Made by a program: the position numbers and the translations under genes | In this document: piece after piece, positions 1 through 11,905 of the stretch | How the letters are laid out: every line of letters starts with the position of its first letter | How positions within the stretch are numbered: position 1 is the stretch's first letter | NCBI GenBank assembly: GCA_949752795.1 | Contig: OX457071.1 | Span: forward strand, 74,675,983 to 74,739,982 | Direction: 5' to 3' | Length of the DNA stretch: 64,000 nt | Origin: Hyperoodon ampullatus | Taxonomy: Eukaryota > Chordata > Mammalia > Artiodactyla > Ziphiidae | The notes under the pieces: model-generated | Databases searched by the model: none | Told to the model about the DNA's origin: nothing | The model's input: only the letters and a program-made list of their open reading frames with translations

Positions 1-605
1 CCCACTAGGTCCCTGGTAACCACCGTTCTGCTTCCTGTCTCTCTGAATTTAACTATTCCAGTTACTTCGTATGAATGGAATCATACAATATTTGTCCTTT
101 TGTGTCTCCCTTATGCCTCTTCGCATAATGTTTTCAAGGTTTATCCATGTGGTAGCAATTAGCAGAATTTCAGTCCTTTTGAAGACTGAATAGTATTTCA
201 CTGTATGTATAGACCACGTTCTGCTTATCTATTCAATCGCTGATGGGACACTTGGGTTGCTTCCACCTTCTGGATACTGTGAATAATGTTCCTGTGAACA
301 CTGATGTCCAAGTAACTGTTCAAGTCCTTGCTTTTGATTCTTTCGGGCATATATCCAGAAGTGGAATTGCTGGATTATACGGTAATGCTATGTGTTCAAC
401 TTTTTAAGGAATTTCCATACTGTCTTCCACAGTGGCTGCACCATTTTACTTTCCCACTAGCAAGGCACAAGGGTTCCAATTTCTCTATCTTCTCACCAAC
501 ACTTGTTACTTTCTGTGTCTTTTTAAAAAAATAGTAGCCATCTTAATGACTGTGAATTGGTATCTCACTGTGGTTTTGGTTTGCATTTCCCTAATGGTTA
601 GTAAA
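1..605 (-). mobile_element. Old L1 fragment, end of ORF2, antisense
   Basis: Read on the minus strand this is the 3' part of a diverged L1 ORF2. It contains the familiar 'agtaacaagtgttggtgag' and 'tggtgggaatgtaaa'-like stretches, as diverged words near 440-510. It is cut by the window edge. No frame of length survives, so it is an inactive, old copy. Confidence 0.85.
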
Positions 606-1590
606 GACCACAACCAGAGGTGAAGCTTGGAAGTGAGAGGGCGGAAGATGAGTTTGTTTTGGGGGCGTGTGAAATGTGCAGTACCTGGGGGTTCTCCAGG
701 GAGAAATTCACAGTGCAAGGCTGATGCTCAGGGGAGAAGCTATATAAGGAAAATGTCTGTAATATTAGTAAATAGATAGTCATCACATCAACGGGAAAAG
801 AAGTCATCCAGTGAGGGACACTGTGTCAGGAAGAAAGAGGAAATCCATGGACGGGCCTCTGGGTGACAGCAACATTTACAGATCAAGGGCCAAAGACAGA
901 AGCAAAGCAAAGCACTGTGCATTAAATTTTATAAATGGTACCTAAAGTTTATAGCTCATTTATTTTAACCCTAAGTAAATATTTATTCACGGGCCAGGCA
1001 CTTCTGGAAGTCTACCCCGAGGCTTTCACTTATACATGACTGGCCAGAACAAGGCACAAAGCCTGGTCCAGAACCATCGCTCGGGGGGTTGTGGCAGGGA
1101 GCTATGGGGAAAAAGGTTACAGATGAGATCAAGTTAGTCCAACAACCCTGTCTGTACAATCATAGCAAACACCACATGAGACAAAAGCTGAAATCATGCC
1201 ACACTTTGTAAAAGCACTCGCCCCTTTGTCCCAGCTGTGATGTTCAAAGTTCCTAACTATCAGTTTGGGGCCCGGACAAGTGGCAGCTTCCTCAAATGCC
1301 CCAATTGAGAGCTGCTGCAGTAGGTTTAATCTCAGGATCTCTGAATGAATTAGAACGGGAAATATCATCAGAAGCATCACCTCTCTCAGTCAACACCACA
1401 CATCTGCCCCAGGCCTTACAAAGTCGTCAGTATAGGGAAGGGTGACGTTGCTGAATGAGACTTACAGCTGCACATGCAAAGCCTTCTTGAACACTTTTTC
1501 CTTTTTCTTACCCCTCTTCTCAGCTTTTATTTTCAGAAGGAATATTTCCTCAATAAATTCAAAGCAATCAAACTACTCTGATGGCATTTT

Positions 1591-1799
1591 TTTTTTTTTT
1601 TTTTTTTTGCGGTACGCGGGCCTCTCACTGTTGTGGCATCTCCCGTTGCGGAGCACAGGCTCCGGACGCGCAGGCTCAGCGGCCATGGCTCACGGGCCCA
1701 GCCGCCCCGCGGCATGTGGGATCTTCCCAGACCGGGGCACAAACCTGTGTCCCCTGCATCGGCAGGCGGACTCTCAACCACTGTGCCACCAGGGAAGCC
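1591..1799 (-). mobile_element. CHR-type SINE, short class
   Basis: The tRNA-derived head lies at the right and the poly-A tail reads as T's from 1591. The short class has a head, a core with gagcggctgggcccgtgagc-like sequence, and a tail starting gcgtaccgca. A perfect 15-bp target-site duplication, ctctgatggcatttt, lies at 1576-1590 and 1800-1814, so the insertion is young. Frames in both directions are accidental. Confidence 0.96.
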
Positions 1800-2559
1800 C
1801 TCTGATGGCATTTTATTGCCTTTTGTTTAATTATGGCATTATTAACGTTTAGAACATAATTTAAAATAATTTTGAGGCATCGATATAGCAACTTGTCTAG
1901 TTTAAGTGTATGTATTTATGATTTCAGAATAACGGTTTAACAACCAGCAGAAATATTTTTCAGTCTTGCTAAAAGGCCTAGAACATTAATGTAGACAGAG
2001 TATCAGCAAGTGCTGAAGGCACTAGTTACAGCCTGGTATGTATTTTATGGGGAGTTAAATTCTCAAAATAGCCTTTCTTGCTACAGATACTTGTCAATCT
2101 TAGACTTCCACTAAATAAGCTAATATACAATTTAACTTGAATCTTATATATAACACAGTTAATTATTAACAGCTGGGAAAAATTCAAGAATTCATTCCAG
2201 AGAAAGCCCTCTTGATTGAGGATGTATGCACATACATAGTAATAATGATGCATTCTTTATATTTGCACAATAGAAAACCCTTTTTCACAATAGGATATGA
2301 AGGAACAGGCATAGTGCTTGTCATTATCTAGATTTGCTAAGAAGTCTGTTCTCAGTTATTTTCATAACTTTTTTTGGAAATTCTTTCAGGAGAGGAAAAT
2401 AAATGTGATAAACAATGGAAAATGCTGTCACCTTTCACTGCAGGGCCAAATTACTACAAGCGTACATTAATTTTATGATCATCTGAAATGTATTAATTTA
2501 TTCAGTGTTTCAATGTTTACAGTGTTTGATGGACGTTACAATATGTAAATAAAAAATAA

Positions 2560-4360
2560 AAGAGCTAATTAAAGAAAGTAAAACCACATATTGGAACTTC
2601 TACAAAGAACTTTCAAAAAACAGAAAAAAAAATAGACAAAAAGAGAGAAAAATACAGGAACAAAAGAAAACTTCAAATAAATTTTATTTCACATCCTCAA
2701 AGAGATATGAGAAGATATTACACCTATAAACTAAGATCGGAATGTTACTCTAAAAGTGGGGGGAGAGGGGCTTCTGGTGGCGCAGTGGTTAAGAATCCGC
2801 CTGCCAATGCAGGGGACACGGGTTCAAGCCCTGGTCCGGGAAGATCCCACATGCCACGAAGCAACTAGGCCCATGTACCACAACTACTGAGCCTGTACTC
2901 TAGAGCCAGCAAGCCACAACTACTGAAGCCCGCACGCCTAGAGCCCATGCTCCGCAACAAGAGAAGCCACCGCAATGAGAAGCCTGTGCACCACAAGGAA
3001 GAGTAGCCCCTGCTCGCTGCAACTAGAGAAAAGCCTGTGTGCAGCAACAAAGACCCAACGCAGCCATAAATAAATAAATTTATTTTAAAAAAAAGTAGGG
3101 GGAGAAAGAAATAAAGCACTTGCAAATTAAAAATAAATAAAAAGATTAATATTAAAAAAAAACTCAATAATGGGGCTAGCAGATAAGACAAGGAATCTCT
3201 AAAAGAGCAAAGAATAAGACAGAGTAATATTAAAGAAAATATAAGCAGCTTGGGAGATAAATCCAGAAGGTTCAATATATGACTAAGCTATAGAAAGACA
3301 AAATGCAGAAAATGGAGGATGATATTACAAAAAAAAAATAATACAGGAAAATTTCCCAGACTAAAGAAAACCAGTCTCTAGGTTGAAAAGGCACATAAAG
3401 GAAAGACGATCTCTCCCGTTCCCCAGGTTTTGCAAATTTCAGAACATTAAACATACAGAGAAGACAGAAAAATATTCTGGAGTCTAAATACAATGGACTG
3501 GGAATCGGAATTGTGTTGAGTTTCTCTCCAGCCAACCAGAAGAAAGTTAAAAAACACATAGAATTCTGAGAGGAAAAGAATTTCAGCCTAGGATTTTATA
3601 TCCAGCCAATCTACCAACCAAACACAATCACAGAATAAAGATATTTCTGGTTATCCAATGTCTCAGAAATACACTACCTATGTAATACTTCTTAAGAATC
3701 TACTGACATTTGTGCATCAGGAACACGAGTGAAGAAGTTGAGAATAAAGATGACAAGGGGTCCAGGAAACAAATTTCAGTAGCAGAAGGAAGGCCCTGAG
3801 AACAAGAGATCTGGATGGAGCCTGGAGGACAGGGCTTCAGAAGGGAGAGGAGGGTGGGCAGGAGATGCGAGGAAACACGTGCTAGGACAGTGCACCTGGA
3901 GAGTATTCTGCAGAGTATTAAAAGTACGTAGACTTCAGTGAGGGCAAGAGACGAAAAGAACGGCTTTTAGAAACTACAGGCAAAACTGAAACCTAAACAA
4001 GAAAGGAAAAATAACCCTAACATACTTCTTGGCTCTAGAGCAGACATTATTTACATCACTTTAAAGCAGTTAACATGGATCCGTGCATTAATAAAATGAT
4101 AGATGTAACTACCCTGGGAAGAGGGGAGGTCGGGCAGGGCTGGATGGGAGGGAGTTCCTCACCTACCAAAACAGGAGGTCAAAGGTAAGGTGTGAAATAG
4201 ACAAGCCAACACAGAGCAACACAAGCATGTTCACTAGAGATAGAAAGATAATTTCCAGGAGAAACATCCAAAAGGGCTTTTCTTTTGGAATTACGATCAG
4301 AGGAGAAATAAAAGTAGGGGTAAGGATTATCATGTTTAATGGAATGTAAATATCTACGAA
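2560..4360 (+). mobile_element. HAL1 (half-L1, ORF1-type) relic split by a SINE
   Basis: Stretches such as 'ataatacaggaaaatttccc', 'gataaatccagaaggttcaa' and 'tttatatccagccaatctac' resemble the ORF1-only L1 derivative HAL1. The order of these segments is that of HAL1. Many stops and indels make it a fossil. The SINE at 2769-3090 interrupts it. Outer ends are approximate. Confidence 0.65.
2769..3090 (+). mobile_element. CHR-type SINE, long class
   Basis: This is the long class: the tRNA-derived head (cttctggtggcgcagtggtt) is followed by repeated 'actactgagcc/actactgaagcc' units and ends 'gacccaacgcagcc' plus an A/T-rich tail. Near-perfect target-site duplications are taaaagtggggggaga at 2751-2766 and aaaagtagggggaga after the tail. 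It is inserted into the HAL1 relic that continues on both sides. Confidence 0.95.
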
Positions 4361-5320
4361 CTCCCAATGTATACATGTATATACATACACACACATATCC
4401 TATGCCTCCTGGTACTATGACTTTTAAGTTTTAAGTAAACTACATGTTTTATTTTGATTAGAAAATGTAGTATAATTGACTGTATTTCCCAGAAACATTA
4501 TTTCCCAAATTATTGACTACCTGATGTTGGTTTTATTTCTGTATTGACATTTGGATTATATTTTTCTACTGCCAAGGTTATACCACTGATGTTGCTGTAT
4601 ATTTCATTGCCAAGTGCCTTCCACACACTAATTATCTACTTAAAGTCATGTTATTACATCCCACTCAGCATAGCTTATATAATTAAGAGGGAAAAAAACA
4701 GGAAAACAGCTGCCTCTTAATTAAGACGAGAGGATCTTTCAATACAGTTATGGGTATTGTTTTCTCTTAGGTGAGGCAAAAGGCAAACATTCTGTGTAAC
4801 TATTACGTTCATCCCTTAAGATCCTTAACTCTAACAAGACTTAACAGGGCAAACTGAAAACAGAAGGATGAAATAAAATGTAAAGATGGTGATAATTCTA
4901 TTCTTTAATATTTCCAAGAAATCGGAAAAGATCATCAAAGATTTGAGGGTATAAACTAATATACCATAATCGCATCAACAACTGTTTAAAAATTCAAGGG
5001 GCTAACCCAGGAAACAAGCGACCTGCCTGCAGTTCTGCAACTGAAGGTTCAATCTGGCTTCTCCGGCCTTCTCTCACTCTCCCTGCAGCCCACCTCTTTC
5101 TTAATACCTGAGTCTTCTCATTGAGCCATTTGTGTCCCTGTATTTGAGTTTTCTGGATATTTATTTAATATCACAGCAAAGTCACATATTACTGCTGCTG
5201 GAAGACGGATCCATGAATCACAGATGTCAGCATTTTAAAGCTGGAAAGGAATGTTTACTAGAGAAAGAGTGACTGAAAAAAAAAAAAAAAAGACACGTTC
5301 TCCAGCCTCAAGGAGTTTTT

Positions 5321-5561
5321 TTTTTTTGTTTGTTTTGTTTTTTTTTTTTTTTTTTGTGGTATGTGGGCCTCTCACTGTTGTGGCCTCTCCCGTTGCGGAG
5401 CACAGGCTCCGGACGCACAGGCTCCGGACGCACAGGCCCAGCGGCCATGGCTCACGGGCCCAGCCGCTCCGCGGCATGTGGGATCTTCCCAGACCGGGGC
5501 ACGAACCCGTTTCCCCTGCATCGGCAGGCGGACTCTCAACCACTGCGCCACCAGGGAAGCC
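5321..5561 (-). mobile_element. CHR-type SINE, short class, with internal duplication
   Basis: The perfect 15-bp target-site duplication cctcaaggagttttt lies at 5306-5320 and 5562-5576. Within the core the unit 'ggctccggacgcaca' occurs twice in tandem (about 5405-5436), where other copies here have it once. The tail is a long interrupted T run on the + strand (5321-5355). Confidence 0.96.
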
Positions 5562-6485
5562 CCTCAAGGAGTTTTTTAGGCTGGGATAGGGCAACTACAG
5601 CCTGGACAATTAATTTTGTCACCATGAATATGACAAATGCTATTAAGGACAGTCAAGGTTGCCAAGGACCCAAAACAAGGATTCCACTTCAGCTGTGGCA
5701 TGAGAGACAGGTGGCAGCTCCTACGAGGATGGACCAGCAGGGTCAGGGCTCTCATTTACTCTGTAATTTCTAACTTGCTATCCAAGAAATAGAATCTTGT
5801 ATCAGTTCATCAGCACTGAGATCAGAAGTACGGCTAAATTCAGAAACAACACAAAAGCCTCATTCAGACAAACTGCTTTTCCCAGAAGTCAGTACTGAAT
5901 GAAGGTCACAGACCAACGGAGTTGAAGGAAGGCTGCTATGACAATGAATTTTGGGGGTTCAAAGCCCAAGGAAAAACAAAACTGAACAGAACTGAAACAA
6001 CTTTATTGCATTCGAATGGTGGAGGCTAAGTGGGCTGCCCAGGACGCAGGCGGTGTAGACGGTCTGCTCTGTGGCAATACATTAATTATGGCTCTACACA
6101 GAGACTCATTCTTGCAGACTCTCCAGGAGTTTGACTTTTGGTTATAACTCACTACTTACTGTTTGATCATGTGTTGGACACATATTTACGGAGCTCGAAC
6201 CATGTACTGGGCTCTCCTCCAGGTGCTGGAGATTTAGGGGAAAAGAAAGATCCTTATCTCCAAGGTGATTTTGGACCAGTGGGAGACACAGGAAATAGGT
6301 AAGTAAACATACAAATCAGAGCATCAGGGCTGTGAAGAAAATAAACAGGGTGCTGTGAGCTGGAGCTGAGAACCATCAGCCTTTCAAAGGGAGATGGATC
6401 AGCCCAGTTAAAGAGGAAGGGGAGTTTAGTCTGTTCATATAACATAACAGAGGGCAATTCCACTGGAGCTTAGTAAGTAATTGGG

Positions 6486-6814
6486 GAGACTTCCCTGGTG
6501 GTGCAGTGGTTAAGAATCCGCCTGCCAGTGCAGGGGACACGGGTGCGAGCCCTGGTCCAGGAAGATCCCACATGCCGCAGAGCAACTAAGCCCGCGTGCC
6601 ACAATTACTGAGCCTGCTTTCTAGAGCCTGTGAGCCACAACTATTGAAGCCCACGTGCCTAGAGCTTGTGCTCCATAACAAGAGAAGCCACTGCAATGAG
6701 AAGCCCATGCACCGCAATGAAGAGTAGCCCCCGCTCACCCGAACTAGAGAAAAGCCCGCGTGCAGCAATGAAGACCCAATGCAGCCAAAATTAATTTTAA
6801 AAAATTTTAAAAAG
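6486..6814 (+). mobile_element. CHR-type SINE, long class
   Basis: The copy starts agacttccctggtggtgcag and ends 'gacccaatgcagcc' with an AT-rich tail. The target-site duplication aagtaattggg lies at 6475-6485 and 6815-6825. It sits 55 bp left of the purine satellite. Confidence 0.94.
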
Positions 6815-6868
6815 AAGTAATTGGGAGAGTGGTATTAAGAGGCTGAGGGATTGACAAGGGTGGACCAC

Positions 6869-7425
6869 GAGGGGAGGGGGAGAGGGGAGGGGAGGGGAGG
6901 GGGAGGGGAGGGGGAGGGGGAGGGGAGGGGGAGGGGGAGAGGGGAGGGGAGAGGAAGGGAGGGGGAGAGGGGAGGGGGGAGGGGAGAGGAGGGGAGGGGG
7001 AGGGGGGAGGGGAGAGGAGGGGAGAGGAGGGGAGGGGGAGAGGGGAGGGGGGGAGAGGAGGGGAGAGGAGGGGAGGGGGAGAGGGGAGGGGAGGGGGGGA
7101 GGGGAGGGGAGGGGGGGAGGGGAGGGGAGGGGAGGGGGAGAGGGGAGGGGAGGGGGAGGGGAGGGGAGGGGGAGAGGGGAGGGGGGAGGGGAGAGGAGGG
7201 GAGGGGAGGGGAGGGGGAGGGGGAGAGGGGAGGGGGAGGGGGAGAGGGGAGGTGAGAGGAGGGGAGGGGGAGAGGGGAGGGGGAGGGGAGGGGGGAGGGG
7301 GAGAGGGGAGGGGGAGGGGGAGAGGGGAGGGGAGAGGAGGGGAGGGGGAGAGGGGAGGGGGAGGGGGAGGGGAGGGGAGAGGGGAGGGGAGAGGAGGGGA
7401 GGGGAGGGGGAGGGGGGAGGGGAGG
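6869..7425 (+). repeat. 557-bp all-purine (GGGGA)n-type satellite
   Basis: Every base on the + strand is G or A except one T at 7253. Units are mostly GGGGA, GGGGGA and GAGGGGA, in shifting higher-order groups such as GGGGGAGAGGGG and GGAGAGGAGGGG. The minus strand is the matching (CCCCT)n-type tract. It runs directly into the A/T-rich 3' tail of the next SINE. Such tracts can form triplex or G-quadruplex DNA; that is general knowledge, not shown here. Confidence 0.97.
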
Positions 7426-7774
7426 TTTTGGTTTTGTTTTGTTTTGTTTATTTCTGGCTGCGTTGGGTCTTTGTTACTGCGCACGGGCTTTCTCTGGTTG
7501 CGGCGAGCAGGGGCTACTCTTTGTTGCGGTGCACTGGGTTCTCATTGCAGTGGCTTCTCGTTGCAGAGCACGGGCTCTAGGCGTGCAGGCTTCAGTAGTT
7601 GTGGCACGTGGGCTCAGTAGTTGTGGCTCGTGGGCTCTAGAGCACAGGCTCAGTAGTTGCGGGGCACAGGTTTAGTTGCTCTGCGGCATGTGGGATCTTC
7701 CCGGAACAGGGCTCGAACCCGTGTCCCCTGCATCGGCAGGCGGATTCTTAACCACTGCGCCACCAGAGAAGCCC
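7426..7774 (-). mobile_element. CHR-type SINE, long class
   Basis: The head (cgcagtggttaagaatccgc on the minus strand) is at the right, and the tail at 7426-7450 reads as TTTTG repeats on the + strand. The purine satellite abuts the tail. No convincing target-site duplication is seen, perhaps because the satellite grew at that end. Confidence 0.93.
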
Positions 7775-7799
7775 TGAGTTTTTTTAAAAATAGCTTTTT

Positions 7800-7979
7800 T
7801 TTTTGATGTGGACCATTTTTTACAGTCTTTACTGAATTTGTCACAATATTGCTTCTGTTGTATGTTTTGGTTTTTCAGCCACGAGGCACGTGGTATCCTA
7901 GTTCCCTGACCAGGGATCAAACCCACACCCCCTACATTGGAAGGCAAAATTTTAACCACTGGACCGCCAGGGAAGTCCC
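7800..7979 (-). mobile_element. Other tRNA-derived cetartiodactyl SINE
   Basis: On the minus strand it begins gggacttccctggcggtcca and has 'ccagtggttaaaattttgcc' and 'ggtttgatccctggtcaggg' (B-box-like). It then diverges from the CHR body into 'attgtgacaaattcagtaaa'. It is a different, older family from the other SINEs here; the family name is uncertain. Confidence 0.75.
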
Positions 7980-9009
7980 AAGAGTGGGTTTTGAGAAGAA
8001 AGAATCAACACCTCTCTTGGACAGATTAAGTTTGAGAGGACAAAAGAATGCAGGTTTTAATTTGAAATAGCAGTCTTAACCTGTCTAATCATTTTAAGCT
8101 AGTATTTCATATACAAGCCAGGTCATTGGCAAAAATGGATCATTTAAATTATGGCATGTGAATGTTCACTGGAACAATAAATTTTAAAATATTACATGTG
8201 TTTTTCACGTTTAGCTCTTAAGGACACAATCCTTCCTCCAGAGATGTGAATTTCTTAGATCTCTTTCAACTTTCTGAAAAGCTCTCAGCTCTCTGAAAAT
8301 ACAGATTCCCAGTTTGGTTCTCCAGAGATCTCTTTGTTTGTAAGGTCACAGAGGTACCTAAAAGTTAAATCATGTGTAGTAAAGTATGGGTATCTGAAGG
8401 ATTTTTTAAAAAAATTTCAAGCATAAATATGCTTTAAGTAGGTATTTTAGGTATAAAAAAATCTTTGGGGGCCAAGAAACCAGTTTGAACTTAGGTTCAA
8501 AAAAGGTTTATGTGTTGTTCAGAATGCTCTTATTTCTTGCCCTAAAATTAAGGGAACTTGTGATTCAAAGCTCTCATGAAAATATTTCTTAAAGTGTCTT
8601 AAGAGACAGACTTAAGTGCACAGCTGGTGCAGGGCCCCTGTACTGCACTCAGTGGATTAGGGAACAACAAAGTACAGAATATTAAAAGGAAATTTAACAA
8701 CCCTTTTCCCCTTCCTGTGTGTATGTGTGTATAAAGTGATCCTAGGGGTCCTGCTGATTTGTGCGTTCCGTCTTCTGCAGTGTGCAGGAAAACAAATGAG
8801 CAATGCAAGCAGGGTGAGTTTTTTTAAAAAAAGAAAAAACAGGTAAGAATAACAACCATAAAGGAATTAAATGGTCCAAGTCTCACTCAAGGGAAATATG
8901 GCAAAACATTCACAGTGACAGGATTACAGATATTTTTCCATCCTCTCTTTTTCACACGGAATAAGTAATGTGACTAAGGTAATTGTCTCACTATTGGTTT
9001 TTATTTAAA

Positions 9010-10335
9010 GAATTTTGAGGTTAGACATACAGATCAATAAAATAGAACTGAGAATTCAGAAACTGACCCCCTCTCATTTGTGGTCAACTGATTTTCAACA
9101 AGGGTCCCAAGACAATTCAATGAGGGAAAGAATAGTCTTTTCAATAAATAGTGCTGGTACCAGTAGATATTCACATGCTAAAGAATGAAATTGGACACCT
9201 ACCTTACACTATATACAAAAATTAACTCCAAGTGGACAATAATCCTAAACCTAAGAGCTAAACCTATAGAACATCTAGAAGAAAACATAGGAGTCCATTT
9301 TTGTGACCTTGGATTAGGCAATGGTTTATGACATATGACACTACAAACAATGGACAAAAAAGAAAAAGATAAATTGGACTTCGTGAAAATTAGAAACTTT
9401 TATGCTTCAAAGGATACCATCAAGAAGGTGAAAAGACAACTCACAGAATGGGAGGAAATATTTACAAATCATACGCCTGATAAGGGAATTGGCTCCATAG
9501 AAGATATACAAATGACCAATAAGCACATAAAAAGGTGCTTGACGTCATCAGGAAACGTAAATCAAAACCACAATGATATACTTCACACCCACTACGATGG
9601 CCATAACCAAAAAGGAGGATAGTAACAAGTGTTGGTGAGGGTATGGAGACACTGGAACCCTTGGACATTGTTGGTGGGAATGTAAACTGGTGCACCTAAT
9701 TTGGAAAACAATTTGGCAGTTCCTCAAGAAGTTAAACATAGAGTTACTATCTCTCTCTCTCTCTCAATATATACACAATTCAACAATTCTATTCCTAGTA
9801 CACACCAAGAGAATTGAAAACATCTGTCTATATAAAAACTTGTATATGAATGTTCATGGCAGTATTATTCATAATAGACAAAAGGTGAAAACGTTTCAAA
9901 TATCTATCAACTGTCAGATGGATAAACAAAATGTGGTCTTATCCATACAATGGAGTATTATTTTGTCATAGAAAGAAATGAAGTACTGACACATGCTACA
10001 ACATGGATGAACCCTTGAAAGCCTCATGCTAAGTGAAAGAAGCCAGACACAAAACATCACATACTAAATTATTCCACATATATAAAATGTCCAGAACAGG
10101 CAAATCCATAGAGACAGAAAGGAGATTAGAGGGCACCAGAGGTTTTGGTGGTGGGGCAGTGGGTGTGATGTGGGACGACCGGTTAGGGCATGGGGTTTCT
10201 TTTTGCAGCTGATAGAGGTGTTCTGCAATTATAAAGTGGTGATAGCTGCACAGGTAAATACACTAAACCCCTTCAACTGTATACTTTAAAGGGCAAATTT
10301 TATGGTATGTAAATTATACTTCAATTAAAAAAACC
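9010..10335 (+). mobile_element. Old L1, 3' part of ORF2 and 3' UTR
   Basis: It begins in ORF2 (atcaataaaatagaactgag, 'tggtcaactgattttcaaca') and passes through 'ggtgggaatgtaaactggtg'. It ends in a 3' UTR with 'aaattatacttcaattaaaa' near 10335. The longest frame left is about 95 codons (9335-9622), an ORF2 fragment. A short CT run lies at 9751-9765. Confidence 0.88.
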
Positions 10336-10487
10336 CAAAACTCTGCTTTTAGCTCTCACCTCTCATTCCAATATCAGCTATCTATCTACAGCTGCCTACC
10401 AGGCATCTCATTGGATCAGCTCAGATGCTCGTACGTGCAGTGATGTCACAGAAGAAATATAGAAGATTGCCTGAGAGACGAATTCCA

Positions 10488-10575
10488 TTCTAGTCCTGAT
10501 TCTGCCCCAAACAGCCATGTGACTTCAGGCAATCTACATAAGCCTTCTTTATGCCTTTCTCCTTCTTTGAAGGAA
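10488..10575 (+). mobile_element. MIR fragment
   Basis: Words such as 'cctgattctgcc' and 'catgtgacttcaggcaat' follow the core of a mammalian-wide MIR SINE. It is short and diverged. Confidence 0.5.
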
Positions 10576-11574
10576 GAATGGGTTGAGCATAATTTCTAAG
10601 GGATCTTTTGAATTAAATATGGTGTCTGTCTATATGCAGTATATTCGGAGCACTTCACCGTGCGGGGACTTGAAACGAAAATGCCTCAGAACTTCACTCG
10701 CAGCCATGCTTCAGCTGGACCAACATCTCAAACACCAAATAATTACCAGAGAGGTTAAACTCTTACTGCATTGAAGATATAGAGAGGATACAACTTTAAT
10801 CTTCCTATCAATTTCTTTGCAACTCCCAATCTCTGATGACAGGCACACTAAACCACCTTATAGATTTCCCTGTTCCTCCATCTTCCAACTCCTTCCGCTT
10901 TCAGGGTTACTTCTTAATCAGAAAATTTTCTCCATTTCCATCTTTTTCTACCAGTTCTCCCAAATGTCAAGCCTCTACCAGAATTTCAGCTCTTTTGCCT
11001 CTTCCTGTAAGCAGATTGTCTTCCACAGTTAAAATAAAATAAGAAATAAAAACCATTCCTCAACTCCCTGCAAGGAAACCTTTTAGAATCCCTATAGATT
11101 CTTAAAAGAAATCTGTACTTCCAGCTTCCATATCCAGAGCAACTGAGGCTTAAGCTCTACAAACCAACTCCAACTAGGATGGTACCGAAACCACTCTGAG
11201 ATTTCTCCCCACCTAATCATCAGATTTAATGGCCATTTAAATCCCCTATTCTCTTCGGAGCATCAGTACTAACCCTGCAAACTCATCTCCTCTTTGGCTG
11301 CTGTGATGTGATGTGACACTGATACTCCTCCAATTTTTAGTGTCATTCCTCTCTGGTCCTCGCCTTTTCCTTGTCATGACCCAGACCCCTTTGTGGGAAT
11401 ATGGGGGGGGCGGTGCTGGGCCTTCCTGTCATCCTCTCATCACTCCCTACTTGAAGCTCAACTCCTCCCAAAGCCCCAAAAGCCTCTTTACATAAGAGGA
11501 CTTTCAAACTGTGTTTCTAACATTCACCCTTCACCAACCACCAGCTACACTCTGCAATTGAAAAGAATAATTAA

Positions 11575-11905
11575 TAGTATTTATAGAGGAGTTCTAGGCT
11601 TACAGAACAAGTGAGCAGAAAGAACAAAATTCTCACACAACCGGCACAAACCCAAACAGTTTTCCCTCCCACTAACATCTTGTATCAGTGTGGATACAAT
11701 TGAAGAGCTAATACTGATACATTTTTATTAGCTAAGTACACAGTTTACACTAGGGTACACCCTTTTACTCCACAGTTCTATGGGTTTTGACAAACACCAA
11801 GATGTCACGTATCCATCATGCCGGTATTAGCTAGAATACTTTCACTGCCCTAAAAATCACCTGCGCCCCACCTACTCATCCCTTCCCAATTCCCAACCCA
11901 TCACT
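11575..11905 (-). mobile_element. Old L1 3' UTR fragment
   Basis: 'ttctatgggttttgacaaac', 'cactgccctaaaaatcacct' and 'ctaacatcttgtatcagtgt' are the antisense form of an old L1 3' UTR. There is no coding content. Confidence 0.65.

Noticed and set aside
6807..7484. Proline/serine-rich 225-codon frame on the minus strand, and glycine/arginine/glutamate-rich frames on the plus strand
   Set aside because: They are direct translations of the purine satellite, with no start context, splice sites or non-repeat domain.
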